Positions 37,182 to 48,209 of a stretch of DNA of 64,000 bases are shown here, in pieces. Below the pieces are notes generated by a model. That model saw nothing but the letters and a program-made list of their open reading frames with translations, was not told where the DNA came from and did no database searches. Source of the DNA: an uncultured Pseudomonas sp. (GTDB taxonomy: Bacteria; Pseudomonadota; Gammaproteobacteria; Pseudomonadales; Pseudomonadaceae); assembly GCF_913774235.1 (NCBI RefSeq), contig NZ_CAJYDW010000006.1, forward strand, positions 124,001-188,000. The letters are read 5' to 3'. The position numbers and the translations under genes were made by a program. Within the stretch, counting starts at the first letter, position 1; each line of letters opens with the position of its first letter.

Positions 37182-38831
37182 GTGGAACGCGAATACATGG
37201 AATTCGACGTGGTGATCGTCGGGGCCGGCCCCGCGGGCCTGTCCGCGGCCTGTCGCCTCAAGCAGCAGGCGGCCGAACAGGGCCAGGAAATCAGCGTCTG
37301 CGTGGTGGAGAAAGGCTCCGAAGTGGGCGCCCACATCCTCTCCGGTGCGGTCTTCGAACCACGGGCGCTGGACGAGCTCTTCCCCAACTGGAAGGAACTG
37401 GGCGCGCCGCTCAACACCCCGGTCAAGCGCGACGACATCTACCTGCTCAAGGACGAGCGCCAGGCCACCAAGGTGCCCAACTTCTTCGTGCCCAAGCCGA
37501 TGCACAACGAAGGCAACTACATCATCTCCCTGGGCAATCTCTGCCGCTGGCTGGGCCAGCAGGCCGAAGCCCTGGGCGTGGAGATCTATCCGGGCTTCGC
37601 CGCCCAGGAGCCGCTGATCGACGAGCAGGGCGTGGTGCGCGGCATCATCACCGGCGACCTGGGCGTGGATCGCGAGGGCCAGCCCAAGGAGGGGGTCTAC
37701 ACCCCCGGCATGGAACTGCGCGGCAAGTACACCCTGTTCGCCGAAGGCTGCCGTGGACACCTGGGCAAGCAGCTCGGCCAGAGATTCAAACTCGGCGAGG
37801 GCGCCGATCCGCAGCACTATGGCATCGGCATCAAGGAGCTATGGGAGATAGATCCGGCCAAGCACGAGCAGGGCCTGGTGATCCACACCTCCGGCTGGCC
37901 GCTGGACAAGGAAAATCCGGGCGGCTCCTTCCTCTATCACCTGGAAGACAACCAGGTGGTGGTCGGCCTTATCGTCGACCTGGCGTACAGCAATCCGCAC
38001 CTGTCGCCCTATGACGAATTCCAGCGCTACAAGCACCACCCGGTGGTGGCCCAGTACCTAGAAGGCGGCAAGCGCGTCTCCTACGGTGCCCGCGCCCTGG
38101 TCAAGGGCGGCCTGAATTCCCTGCCGAAGATGGTCTTCCCCGGCGGCGCCCTGATCGGTTGCGACCTGGGCACCCTCAACCCGGCCAAGATCAAGGGCAG
38201 TCACACCGCCATGAAGTCCGGCATGCTCGCCGCTGACGCCATCGTCGCCGCCCTGGCGGCCGGTCGCGAAGGTGATGAACTCCAGGGTTACGTCGACGGC
38301 TTCAAGGGCAGCTGGCTGCAGGAAGAACTCCATGCCAGCCGCAACTTCGGCCCGGCCATGCACAAGTTCGGTCCGCTGCTCGGTCCGGCCTTCGCCTTCG
38401 TCGAGCACAACCTGCTGGGTGGCGCCCTGCCCTTCACCCTGCACGACCGGCGCATGGACCACACCTGCCTGAAGAAGGCCGACGAGGCGCCGCGCATCAG
38501 CTATCCCAAGCCGGATGGCAAGCTGAGCTTCGACAAGCTGTCCTCGGTGTTCCTCTCCAACACCAACCACGAGGAAGACCAGCCGGTTCATCTGAAGCTC
38601 AAGGACCCGTCGATCCCCATCGCCCAGAACCTGCCGCTGTATGACGAACCCGCCCAGCGCTATTGCCCGGCCGGGGTCTACGAGGTGGTCCGCGATGGCG
38701 GCGAGCCGCGCTTCCAGATCAACGCCCAGAACTGCGTGCACTGCAAGACCTGCGACATCAAGGACCCGGCGCAAAACATCACCTGGGTGGCGCCGGAAGG
38801 CAGCGGTGGCCCCAACTACCCCAACATGTAA
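37182..38831 (+). CDS. Electron transfer flavoprotein-ubiquinone oxidoreductase
   Basis: A 549-residue membrane-associated flavoprotein. The FAD-binding fold is at residues 9-25 (VVIVGAGPAGLSAACRL); the membrane/ubiquinone region and GEGADPQHYGIGIKELWEI follow. The C-terminal 4Fe-4S domain has CPAGVYEV plus CVHCKTCDIKDPAQNITWVAPEG, giving the four cysteines. It oxidises reduced ETF and reduces ubiquinone. Translation starts with GTG (GTG-GAA-CGC) after GAGGAGAAGTGAGCC; an internal ATG six codons later is possible. It is divergent from etfBA, so both halves of the electron path can share control. Confidence 0.97.
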   Translation: MEREYMEFDVVIVGAGPAGLSAACRLKQQAAEQGQEISVCVVEKGSEVGAHILSGAVFEPRALDELFPNWKELGAPLNTPVKRDDIYLLKDERQATKVPNFFVPKPMHNEGNYIISLGNLCRWLGQQAEALGVEIYPGFAAQEPLIDEQGVVRGIITGDLGVDREGQPKEGVYTPGMELRGKYTLFAEGCRGHLGKQLGQRFKLGEGADPQHYGIGIKELWEIDPAKHEQGLVIHTSGWPLDKENPGGSFLYHLEDNQVVVGLIVDLAYSNPHLSPYDEFQRYKHHPVVAQYLEGGKRVSYGARALVKGGLNSLPKMVFPGGALIGCDLGTLNPAKIKGSHTAMKSGMLAADAIVAALAAGREGDELQGYVDGFKGSWLQEELHASRNFGPAMHKFGPLLGPAFAFVEHNLLGGALPFTLHDRRMDHTCLKKADEAPRISYPKPDGKLSFDKLSSVFLSNTNHEEDQPVHLKLKDPSIPIAQNLPLYDEPAQRYCPAGVYEVVRDGGEPRFQINAQNCVHCKTCDIKDPAQNITWVAPEGSGGPNYPNM

Positions 38832-38972
38832 GAGCCTATTCAAAGGCTGCTGCGCGTCGGTCAAACGGCGTTGAAAATGGCTTCGGAATGCTCATTTACT
38901 ACTTGTAAACTCCGCTTCCTCAGCCATTTTCGCCTTGTTTGCCTCTAGCTCGCGAGCCTTTGAACAGGCTCT
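38831..38972. repeat. MITE-like palindromic repeat element (about 142 bp)
   Basis: The ends AGAGCCTATTCAAAGGCT (38831-38848) and AGCCTTTGAACAGGCTCT (38955-38972) are inverted repeats matching at 17 of 18 positions. Inside, AAAATGGC and GCCATTTT form a second nested pair around an AT-rich centre (CATTTACTACTTGTAAACTCC). There is no coding capacity. The architecture is that of a non-autonomous mobile repeat or a large foldback. The left end overlaps the last stop base of the ETF-QO gene. Confidence 0.78.
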
Positions 38973-38982
38973 AAGCGATAAA

Positions 38983-39010
38983 AGAAGGGGTCCCTCGGGA
39001 CCCTTTCTTC
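38983..39010. terminator. Terminator between ETF-QO and DUF1285 genes
   Basis: AAGAAGGGGTCCC / GGGACCCTTTCTT forms a stem with a two-base TC loop and one mismatch. It lies between convergent genes and overlaps the DUF1285 stop codon. Confidence 0.75.
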
Positions 39011-39569
39011 ATTCGGCGGGAGCGACGGGGAAGAACGTCCCACGACTCCAGAGGCCGAGCCACGTCCGCCCCTCGTAAAAGCCCTGCTCGACCCTGTCCA
39101 TCAACCGGTAGAAGACCGCTCGATTGAGCCGAGCGTCCAGCCCGCCGCGCACCCGCAGATAGGGCACTGGCTGCTCATCGTGGGTTTCGAAGCGCAGCGG
39201 ATGCTCGGCGCCAGCGCCAACCCGGTCGCCGACGTTAGTGAGGAAATCCAGAATCTGCTCGGTACCGCTGCCACTCCATTCGACATCCACGGCAAGGAAT
39301 GGCACGTCTTCCACCTGGATGCCCACGCACTCCACGGGGGTCACCAGCACGAAGCGCTCGGGATCGCGCCGCAGGATGGTGGAGAACAGCCGCACCATAG
39401 CCGGCCGGGTGATGGGCGTGCCCTGGTGATACCAGGTGCCGTCGCGGGCGATGCGCATGTCGATGTCACCGCAGAACGGCGGATGCCAGCGTTCCACGGG
39501 CGGCAGGCGCCCCTCTTCGCTGGCCGGCAACTGCGCCAGCAGATTCCGTGTCACGTCGACCTGGCTCAC
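39009..39569 (-). CDS. DUF1285 family protein
   Basis: A 186-residue soluble protein of the DUF1285 family. Family hallmarks are WHPPFCGDIDMRIARDGTWYHQGTPITRPAMVRLFSTILRRDPERFVLVTPVECVGIQVEDVPFLAVDVE, including the WYHQGTPI turn. The molecular function is not established. It is convergent with ETF-QO, and 21 bp separate it from the upstream DUF4823 lipoprotein on the same strand, so they may be co-transcribed. A neighbour of the etf genes in P. aeruginosa as I recall. Confidence 0.9.
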   Translation of the reverse strand: MSQVDVTRNLLAQLPASEEGRLPPVERWHPPFCGDIDMRIARDGTWYHQGTPITRPAMVRLFSTILRRDPERFVLVTPVECVGIQVEDVPFLAVDVEWSGSGTEQILDFLTNVGDRVGAGAEHPLRFETHDEQPVPYLRVRGGLDARLNRAVFYRLMDRVEQGFYEGRTWLGLWSRGTFFPVAPAE

Positions 39570-39590
39570 GCCCTTCTCCTCTGTGGATCT

Positions 39591-40205
39591 TTATCTAGGC
39601 CCCAATCCCAACAGGCGTTGGGCGTACTCGTTCAATGCCGGCCCGAGCAGGTCTTCAGGGCGCTCGTCATAGAACGTCAAGAAGCCGCCACGGCTGCGGA
39701 TACTGGCCGTGTCCACCAGGCGGAAGGTCGCGACCTCCACCAGCATCATCTGCACCGAACTGCGATCACGACCTACCCTGCCGATGTCATCCTGATCCTC
39801 AAGTTCCTCCCAGGTACCGATGCGGTCGTCCGCACCGGCGAAACGGGTGTAGAGCAGGTAGTGGGCGCCCAGTTGCCGCGCCTTGGCCATGGCATCGTCG
39901 AAGCCCTCCGGCTTGTCCGCCCGCCTCACTCGCGGAAAGTACTCCACGAAGCCCTTGAAGGCCTCTTCCGCCACCACGTTCGGACGGGCATAGGGATGTC
40001 CGATGGGGACGAAGGCACCTTGGGCTATGTAAATGTAGGAGTCGGCCTGCAGCCGAAAGTTGTTCAGCCGCTGGGTCTTGCTGTGGTCGAGCAGCCCGGC
40101 ATCGCGCAGGTGATACTCGACGCCCGACGCCATGTCGCTGACGTTCATGCAGCCGCCCAGGCAGGCCAGCAAGGTGGAGATGACCAGCACACGCAGATTA
40201 ATCAT
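39591..40205 (-). CDS. DUF4823-type lipoprotein
   Basis: A 204-residue lipoprotein with signal MINLRVLVISTLLACLGGC (lipobox LGGC). The domain contains YHLRDAGLLDHSKTQRLNNFRLQADSYIYIAQGAFVPIGHPYARPN and GAHYLLYTRFAGADDRIGTWEELED, features of the DUF4823 family. It is probably an outer-membrane lipoprotein of unknown role, with residue +2 Met. ATG 40205 is chosen over an upstream frame start at 40232 because it gives a clean signal peptide. It precedes the DUF1285 gene by 21 bp. Confidence 0.85.
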   Translation of the reverse strand: MINLRVLVISTLLACLGGCMNVSDMASGVEYHLRDAGLLDHSKTQRLNNFRLQADSYIYIAQGAFVPIGHPYARPNVVAEEAFKGFVEYFPRVRRADKPEGFDDAMAKARQLGAHYLLYTRFAGADDRIGTWEELEDQDDIGRVGRDRSSVQMMLVEVATFRLVDTASIRSRGGFLTFYDERPEDLLGPALNEYAQRLLGLGPR

Positions 40206-40292
40206 GGAAACAAAGCCCCTGTCCGGCGCCAAGATGCCGTCGATACAGGGGCCTTAGCAGCTTTCGCGCCAGCCCGAGATGCGGCCGATGAA

Positions 40293-41261
40293 TCAGCCGC
40301 CTATGATCTTCATCACCGTGACCCCGCCGGAGAACGCCAGGTCCTGCTTGTCGCCAAGCGCCTTGACCAGCAGTCGCTGCAACGCCGGCAGGGCCAGGTG
40401 GCGCGGCTTGTCCAGCAGGTCGCCGACATAGTGGCGATTGCTCGACGACAGGCAGCCGTGCAGCCAGCCGGTGGACGACAGCCGCAGCCGCGAGCAGGTA
40501 CGGCAGAAGGGCACGCTCTCGTTGGCGATGATGCCGAAGTGGCCACCGCCTTCGACCCGGTAGCGCAGGGCGGTGGAATCCACCGGCGCATCGGCCTGCA
40601 CATAGGCATGGCGCGAGCCGATGATCTCCAGCAACTCGGCCAGGGGCACCAGTTGGTTGTTGAAGGTCTTGGGATCCTTGGCCAGATGTCCCATGCGCAT
40701 CAGCTCAATGAACCTGAGTTCGAAGCCACGCTCCAGGCAGTACTCCAGCAAGGGCAGGACCTGATCGAGATTCTGCCCACGCAGCGGCACCATATTGAGC
40801 TTGATCTTGAGACCGGCGGCGTGGGCCGCTTCGAGGCCGGCCAGCACCGTCGCCAGATCGCCACCGCGCGCCAGGCGCGGAAAGGCCTCGGCGTCGAGGG
40901 TGTCCAAGGACACGTTCAGCCGACGGATGCCATGGTCGATGAGGAAATCCAGCTTGCGCGGCAACAACTGACCGTTGGTGGTCAGGCTGATGTCCTTGAG
41001 GCCGAGTTGGGACACGCGGGCGAGAAACGGCTCCAGCCGCGGAGTCACCAGGGGCTCGCCGCCGGTAATGCGCAGGCGCTCGATGCCCGCGGCATCGATG
41101 AGGTATTCCACGCCCCGGGCCATGGTTTCGGCGCTGAGTTCGTCCTGCGCAGCCACGAGTCGCTTGCCGTTGGGCACGCAATAAGTACAGGCATAGTTGC
41201 AGGCCGCCGTGAGGCTGATCCGCAAGTTGCGAAACGCCCTACCCTGGCGGTCGACGATCAT
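40293..41261 (-). CDS. moaA: GTP 3',8-cyclase MoaA
   Basis: A 322-residue radical SAM enzyme for the first step of molybdenum cofactor synthesis. The N-terminal cluster motif is CNYACTYC (Cys 21, 25, 28), with ITGGEPLVTP as SAM-binding block. The C-terminal second cluster is CRTCSRLRLSSTGWLHGCLSS. The protein ends in GG, which is needed for activity in MoaA. Pseudomonas often has two moaA genes; this one is next to a TetR regulator, as I recall for moaA2 of P. aeruginosa. There are no other moa genes nearby. Confidence 0.93.
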   Translation of the reverse strand: MIVDRQGRAFRNLRISLTAACNYACTYCVPNGKRLVAAQDELSAETMARGVEYLIDAAGIERLRITGGEPLVTPRLEPFLARVSQLGLKDISLTTNGQLLPRKLDFLIDHGIRRLNVSLDTLDAEAFPRLARGGDLATVLAGLEAAHAAGLKIKLNMVPLRGQNLDQVLPLLEYCLERGFELRFIELMRMGHLAKDPKTFNNQLVPLAELLEIIGSRHAYVQADAPVDSTALRYRVEGGGHFGIIANESVPFCRTCSRLRLSSTGWLHGCLSSSNRHYVGDLLDKPRHLALPALQRLLVKALGDKQDLAFSGGVTVMKIIGG

Positions 41262-41325
41262 CGTTGGGGACTCCACTGCTACGAGAGAAAAGGGATGGCA
41301 CGGCATCCCTTGCCTCTATCGGACC

Positions 41326-41967
41326 CTAGGATCGCACAGGCGTTTCGACGTCTCGCTTGCGGCGGTTGCCCATGCGCACGCCGATGTCCATGAGGAACTG
41401 GAAGAAACCTTCCTGATCCTCCAGCACGTCGCGCCAGAACGGCGAATGGTAAAGGGCCACGGCGCCGTGCACCAGCGCCCAGGCGGCGCAGTAGTGGAAA
41501 TAGGGGGGCACGTCTTCCAGCTTGCCTTCGTCGATCCGCCCTTCGATCAGGCTGGTCAGCCGCTGGAAGTTGGAGGTCCGGATGCTGTGCAGTTGCTCGA
41601 CCAGTTCGGGCACCTGGCGCGTCTTGACCACCTTCTCCTCGAGCCGGTCGAACAGCCGATAGCGCTGCGGATCGCTCATGCGGAACTCGAAATAGGCGCG
41701 GGAGAGCGCTTCGCGATCTCGGGCGACGTTGTCCGACTGGAACAACTCTGCCAAGTCCCTTTCGTAATCCAGCATCAGCCGCAGATAGATCTCGGCCTTG
41801 GAATTGAAGTGCTTGTAGATGGTGCCTTTGCCGATGCCGACGGCCTCGGCGATCATCTCGACGGTGACGCTGTCTTCTCCTTCGGTAAGGAAGAGTTGCA
41901 GCGCGGTATCGAGAATTTCCTGCTCACGGCGACGGAACTCGCGGACCTTGCGGGATTCTTTCTGCAT
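41326..41967 (-). CDS. TetR-family transcriptional regulator
   Basis: A 213-residue TetR regulator. The DNA-binding domain is REQEILDTALQLFLTEGEDSVTVEMIAEAVGIGKGTIYKHFNSKAEIYLRLMLDYE (residues 14-68). The ligand domain has no recognisable specificity and ends in a basic tail (NRRKRDVETPVRS). Start ATG 41967 follows AAGTGGGCTGCT; a longer frame to 42036 lacks support. It is divergent from a class V aminotransferase gene (169 bp apart), a possible target. Confidence 0.92.
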   Translation of the reverse strand: MQKESRKVREFRRREQEILDTALQLFLTEGEDSVTVEMIAEAVGIGKGTIYKHFNSKAEIYLRLMLDYERDLAELFQSDNVARDREALSRAYFEFRMSDPQRYRLFDRLEEKVVKTRQVPELVEQLHSIRTSNFQRLTSLIEGRIDEGKLEDVPPYFHYCAAWALVHGAVALYHSPFWRDVLEDQEGFFQFLMDIGVRMGNRRKRDVETPVRS

Positions 41968-42136
41968 AGCAGCCCACTTGTTGTTTTCAAAGGGATAGGG
42001 CCTCGAACCACCGGCTACCCCTCGGCTTACCGGCACTTCGTCACACCTTGGGCGGGCTCAACCGATGGGATCGGTGAACAGCGCCGGCGTGCCCCTTATT
42101 ATGCCCCATCACACCCAGATTGTACGGATCGAGTCA

Positions 42137-43267
42137 ATGTCTTCCTGGAAGCACGAGTTCCCCCAGGCGTATGCCATGCGCTACCTCAATCATGCGGCCG
42201 TGGCGCCCTGGCCCAAACGCGCGGCCCAGGCCGTCACCGAGTTCGCTGCCGAAAACTGCCAGTACGGCGCGCGCAACTATCCGACCTGGCTGGGCCTGGA
42301 GCAGCGCCTGCGCGAGCGCCTGACACGCCTGCTCAATGCCCCGGCGAGCAGCGACATCGCCCTGGTCAAGAATACCTCCGAAGCGCTCTCCTTCGTCGCC
42401 TTCGGCCTGGACTGGCAGAGCGGCGACCAGGTGGTGATCAGCGACGAGGAGTTCCCGTCCAACCGGATCGTCTGGGAAGCCCTGGCGCGCTTCGGCGTCG
42501 AGGTGGTGGAAGTGGCCCTGGGTGAGACGCCCGAGGCCAATCTGCTGGCCGCCTGCGGTCCGCGGACGCGACTGATGGCTATCAGCGCCGTGCAGTACGC
42601 CAGTGGCCTGCGGCTCGACCTGCCCACCCTGGGCCAGGGCTGCGAGACCAAGGGCGTGCTGCTGTGCGTCGACGCCATCCAGCAGCTGGGGGCCCTGCCC
42701 TTCGACGTCCAGGCCTGCAACTGCGCCTTCGCCATGGCCGATGGCCACAAATGGATGCTCGGCCCCGAAGGCCTGGGGGTCTTCTACTGCCGCGCCGACC
42801 TGCGCGAGCAACTGAAGCTACACGAATACGGCTGGCACATGCTGGATAACGCCGGTGACTACAGCCAGCGCGACTGGCAACCGGCGAAGACGGCCATGCG
42901 CTTCGAATGCGGCAGCCCCAACATGCTCGGCGCGGTGGCGCTGGAGGCCAGCCTGTCGCTGCTGGAAGACGCCGGCATGACCCAGGTGGGCGAGGAACTG
43001 CTGGCACGGGTCGAATTGCTGGACAGCGACATCCGCAAACTGCCCGGCGCGGTGCTGCACTCCCCGGTGAAGGGCGCACGACGCTCCGGCATCCTCACCT
43101 TCTCCCTCGAAGGCTGGGACAACCGCCAACTGTTCGAGCGGCTGAAGACCGCCGATGTCATCTGTGCCCAGCGCGGACCGGGCATCCGCCTGTCGCCGCA
43201 TTTCTACACCAGCGAGCACGTGCTGGAGCAGACGCTGGACCTGATCCGCGCCCTGGCCCGCTTCTGA
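42137..43267 (+). CDS. Class V aminotransferase (cysteine desulfurase-like)
   Basis: A 376-residue PLP enzyme of the class V group. YLNHAAVAPWPKRAAQAV replaces the usual LDNAATT opening, and the PLP lysine is in ADGHKWMLGPEGLGVFYCR. SAVQYASGLRLDLP and AQRGPGIRLSPHFYTSEHVLEQ are further family blocks. There is no obvious active-site Cys loop as in IscS/SufS, so it may be an isopenicillin-N-epimerase-like or lyase relative. The start at ATG 42137 follows CGGATCGAGTCA; the frame is open to 42065. Its substrate is unknown. Confidence 0.9.
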   Translation: MSSWKHEFPQAYAMRYLNHAAVAPWPKRAAQAVTEFAAENCQYGARNYPTWLGLEQRLRERLTRLLNAPASSDIALVKNTSEALSFVAFGLDWQSGDQVVISDEEFPSNRIVWEALARFGVEVVEVALGETPEANLLAACGPRTRLMAISAVQYASGLRLDLPTLGQGCETKGVLLCVDAIQQLGALPFDVQACNCAFAMADGHKWMLGPEGLGVFYCRADLREQLKLHEYGWHMLDNAGDYSQRDWQPAKTAMRFECGSPNMLGAVALEASLSLLEDAGMTQVGEELLARVELLDSDIRKLPGAVLHSPVKGARRSGILTFSLEGWDNRQLFERLKTADVICAQRGPGIRLSPHFYTSEHVLEQTLDLIRALARF

Positions 43268-43314
43268 ACGGGCCGAAAGGTCCGGGATAGCCAGTGTCGC
43301 AGCAGCGCTATTCC

Positions 43315-43482
43315 AAAACTGTTTAAAAAATGTCCAATCAGAACTGGACCTTTGCCCAGGCTGACCAATACTCAGGTGACTGGTCGCGCCGACCCCCGCG
43401 GCGCGAGCCAGGGAGGCGGTCCTCCTCAGGCGAACCGCTGGTCCGGCCCGGGTATCCCCCTGGATACCCGGGCCATTTTTTC
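43315..43482 (+). ncRNA. Candidate structured RNA with strong intrinsic terminator
   Basis: In the 218-bp gap between two convergent genes there are successive stems: GTCCA...TGGAC (43332-43349), TCGCGCC...GGCGCGA (43384-43406) and GCGGT...ACCGC (about 43417-43439). They are followed by a terminator with perfect 13-bp arms (GGCCCGGGTATCC / GGATACCCGGGCC, 43445-43474) and an ATTTTTT tail. No ribosome site precedes the short frame at 43330. It may be an sRNA or the long structured 3' end of the aminotransferase mRNA; no named family is recognised. Confidence 0.4.
43445..43482 (+). terminator. Strong intrinsic terminator
   Basis: Arms GGCCCGGGTATCC and GGATACCCGGGCC with loop CCCT are followed by ATTTTTT. 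The T-run exists only in the plus direction, so it serves the aminotransferase transcript or the candidate RNA, not the convergent hydrolase. Confidence 0.92.
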
Positions 43483-43485
43483 AGA

Positions 43486-44268
43486 TCAGCAGACTGCGCG
43501 CGGAAACAGCCGGTGGAAGTTGGCGGTGGTCTGCTCGGCGAGGGTCTCGAGGGTGACGCCGCGGACGTCGGCGAGGCACTCGGCCACCTCCACCACGAAT
43601 TGCGGCAGGTTGGCCTTGCCCCTATGCGGCACGGGCGCCAGGTAAGGCGAATCCGTTTCCACCAGCAGGCGATCGGCCGGCACCTGGCGCGCCACCTCGC
43701 GCAAGTCGGCGGCATTGCGGAAGGTCAGGATGCCCGAGAAGGAGATGTAGAAGCCCAGGTCCAGCGCCGCCTTGGCCGTTGCCCAGTCCTCGGTGAAGCA
43801 GTGCAGCACCCCAGCCCCAGGCAGCTCGGCGTCGGCCAGCATCGCCAGGGTATCGGCGCGCGCCTCGCGGGTGTGGATTACCAGGGGCAGCCCCGTGCGC
43901 CGGGCCGCCTCCAGATGCAGGGCGAAGGAGCGCTGCTGGATCTCGGCGGTATCCGGTTGGTAGTGGTAGTCGAGTCCGGTCTCGCCGATGGCGGCGACGC
44001 GCGGATGAGCCAGGCGCTCCAGCAGCCAGTCGAGATCGATGGGGCTGCCTTGGGCGGCATCCAGCGGGTGGATACCTACCGCGCAATAGACATCGGCATA
44101 TCGCTCGGCCAGGGCCTGCACCGTGGGTGCATTGTTGGCATCGACGCCAATGCAGAGGAACTGGCTGACGCCACGGGCGCGCGCAGCGTCCAGCGCTGCG
44201 TCCAGGGAGCCATCGTGAAGGGAAAGATCGAGTCGATCCAGGTGACAGTGGGAGTCGACGAAATGCAC
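43486..44268 (-). CDS. TatD-family hydrolase (YcfH-like)
   Basis: A 260-residue metal-dependent hydrolase, distinct from the TatD at 22.7 kb. It has the HxH motif FVDSHCHLDRLDL, AVGIHPLDA, ETGLDYHYQ, LPLVIHTREA, VLHCFTED and ETDSPYLAP, covering both metal sites. It is a YcfH-type putative DNase. It is the last gene of the holB-pilZ minus-strand run, 56 bp after pilZ, the order known from P. aeruginosa and similar to E. coli holB-pilZ-less ycfH. Confidence 0.93.
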   Translation of the reverse strand: MHFVDSHCHLDRLDLSLHDGSLDAALDAARARGVSQFLCIGVDANNAPTVQALAERYADVYCAVGIHPLDAAQGSPIDLDWLLERLAHPRVAAIGETGLDYHYQPDTAEIQQRSFALHLEAARRTGLPLVIHTREARADTLAMLADAELPGAGVLHCFTEDWATAKAALDLGFYISFSGILTFRNAADLREVARQVPADRLLVETDSPYLAPVPHRGKANLPQFVVEVAECLADVRGVTLETLAEQTTANFHRLFPRAVC

Positions 44269-44324
44269 GGGAAACTAGCCTTGAATCGCGGAGAACGCCC
44301 CGTCCCGAACGGGACGGCGGCCGA

Positions 44325-44681
44325 TCACATGGTATGGGTGGGACGGTCCGACTTCAGGGAGCCGGCCAGATAGGTTTCGATCTTGTTGCGTGCCGTGTTG
44401 TCGCCATCGTTGAACTGGACGCCGACACCGGCTGCCCGATTGCCTTGGGCACCCTTGGGCGTGATCCACACCACCTTGCCGGCGACCGGGATCTTGTCCG
44501 GTTCGTCCATCAGGTTCAGCAGCATGAAGACCTCGTCGCCCAGCTTGTAGGTCTTGCCGGTCGGGATGAACAGGCCACCGTTGCGGATGAAGGGCATGTA
44601 GGCGGCGTAGAGCACCGACTTGTCCTTGATGGTGAGCGACAGGATGCCATTACGCGGACTCAGGTTCTGCGGCAAACTCAT
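44325..44681 (-). CDS. pilZ: Type IV pilus biogenesis protein PilZ
   Basis: A 118-residue single PilZ-domain protein: LSPRNGILSLTIKDKSVLYAAYMPFIRNGGLFIPTGKTYKLGDEVFMLLNLMDEPDKIPVAGKVVWITPKGAQGNRAAGVGVQF. The RxxxR and D/NxSxxG c-di-GMP-binding motifs are absent or weak (RNGGLF), as in the founding PilZ, which acts by binding PilB and FimX rather than c-di-GMP. It is needed for pilus assembly. It lies 39 bp downstream of holB and is probably co-transcribed. Confidence 0.95.
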   Translation of the reverse strand: MSLPQNLSPRNGILSLTIKDKSVLYAAYMPFIRNGGLFIPTGKTYKLGDEVFMLLNLMDEPDKIPVAGKVVWITPKGAQGNRAAGVGVQFNDGDNTARNKIETYLAGSLKSDRPTHTM

Positions 44682-44720
44682 GAAGTTCTCTCGAGACGGG
44701 CGATACGGGCGAGCGGATCG

Positions 44721-47390
<2,670 letters not shown>

Positions 47391-47393
47391 CGG

Positions 47394-48209
47394 CTATTCC
47401 AGAATCTCGTTTATCGAACCTTGCAGTTTACGGGTCAGCGGCCCCACCGACCAGTTCGCGGCTGCGTACCGGCGCACGGGCCAGATACCGAACTGGCTGT
47501 TGCAGAGGAAAACCTCGTCGGCCTGCAGCAGATCGTCCAACGAAAGTGGCAGGACTTCGGCCTCGAAACCTTCCCGAGCGGCGACGTCCAGGATCAGACC
47601 GCGCATCACCCCAGCCACGCCACAGCGGTCGAGCGCCGGAGTCAGCAGCCGACCGGCGTGGACCAGGAACAGGTTGCTGAACACCCCTTCGATGGGTCGG
47701 CCTTCCTGGTCCAGCATCAGCCCCTCAGCGTATTCGGTACCGCTCCACTCGGCGCGGGCCAGTACCTGTTCGAGCCGATTGAGATGCTTGAGCCCGGCCA
47801 GCAGCGGCTGGCAGGCCAGGCGCGTCGCACAGGGATAGAGGGTGATGCCTTGGTCCGCATGGACCGCGGGATAGGCCGGCGCAGGCGAGCCCAGCAACAG
47901 CCGGCGCACCTCGGGCTCGGCCGGCGGGGCGTAACCACGCAAGCCATCGCCGCGGGTGAGCAGCAACTTGGCGACGCCCTCTCCCAGCAGCGCCGCGTAG
48001 GCGCGGATCTCGGCGTCCAGCTGGGCGATGTCACAGGGAATACGCAGCCGCTGGCAACCCGTGGCCAGCCGCTGCAGATGCCGCTCCAGCAACCGGGGCT
48101 GGCCCCGGCGCACGGCGATGGTCTCGAACAACCCATCGCCATAGGCCAGACCCCGGTCGCGCTGCAGGCCGGCGCCCAGCGGTTGGCCGTTGAGCCAGTC
48201 CTGGATCAA
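47394..48209 (-). CDS. pabC: Aminodeoxychorismate lyase
   Basis: A 271-residue class IV PLP enzyme that forms 4-aminobenzoate for folate synthesis. The opening [29 protein letters not shown] is typical, and the PLP lysine falls in [22 protein letters not shown] 48209 overlaps the fabF stop by four bases (ATGA), so translation is coupled. The order fabF-pabC-mltG-tmk-holB is conserved from E. coli to Pseudomonas. Confidence 0.95.
   Translation of the reverse strand: MIQDWLNGQPLGAGLQRDRGLAYGDGLFETIAVRRGQPRLLERHLQRLATGCQRLRIPCDIAQLDAEIRAYAALLGEGVAKLLLTRGDGLRGYAPPAEPEVRRLLLGSPAPAYPAVHADQGITLYPCATRLACQPLLAGLKHLNRLEQVLARAEWSGTEYAEGLMLDQEGRPIEGVFSNLFLVHAGRLLTPALDRCGVAGVMRGLILDVAAREGFEAEVLPLSLDDLLQADEVFLCNSQFGIWPVRRYAAANWSVGPLTRKLQGSINEILE

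Noticed and set aside
39180-41393. Long plus-strand frame (737 codons) over DUF1285, DUF4823 and moaA genes
   Set aside because: It is antisense to three well-supported genes and has His/Gln/Gly-rich shadow composition.
43330-44373. Plus-strand frame starting MSNQNWTF
   Set aside because: No ribosome site; most of it is antisense to the YcfH-like gene, and the first part is better explained as structured RNA with a terminator.
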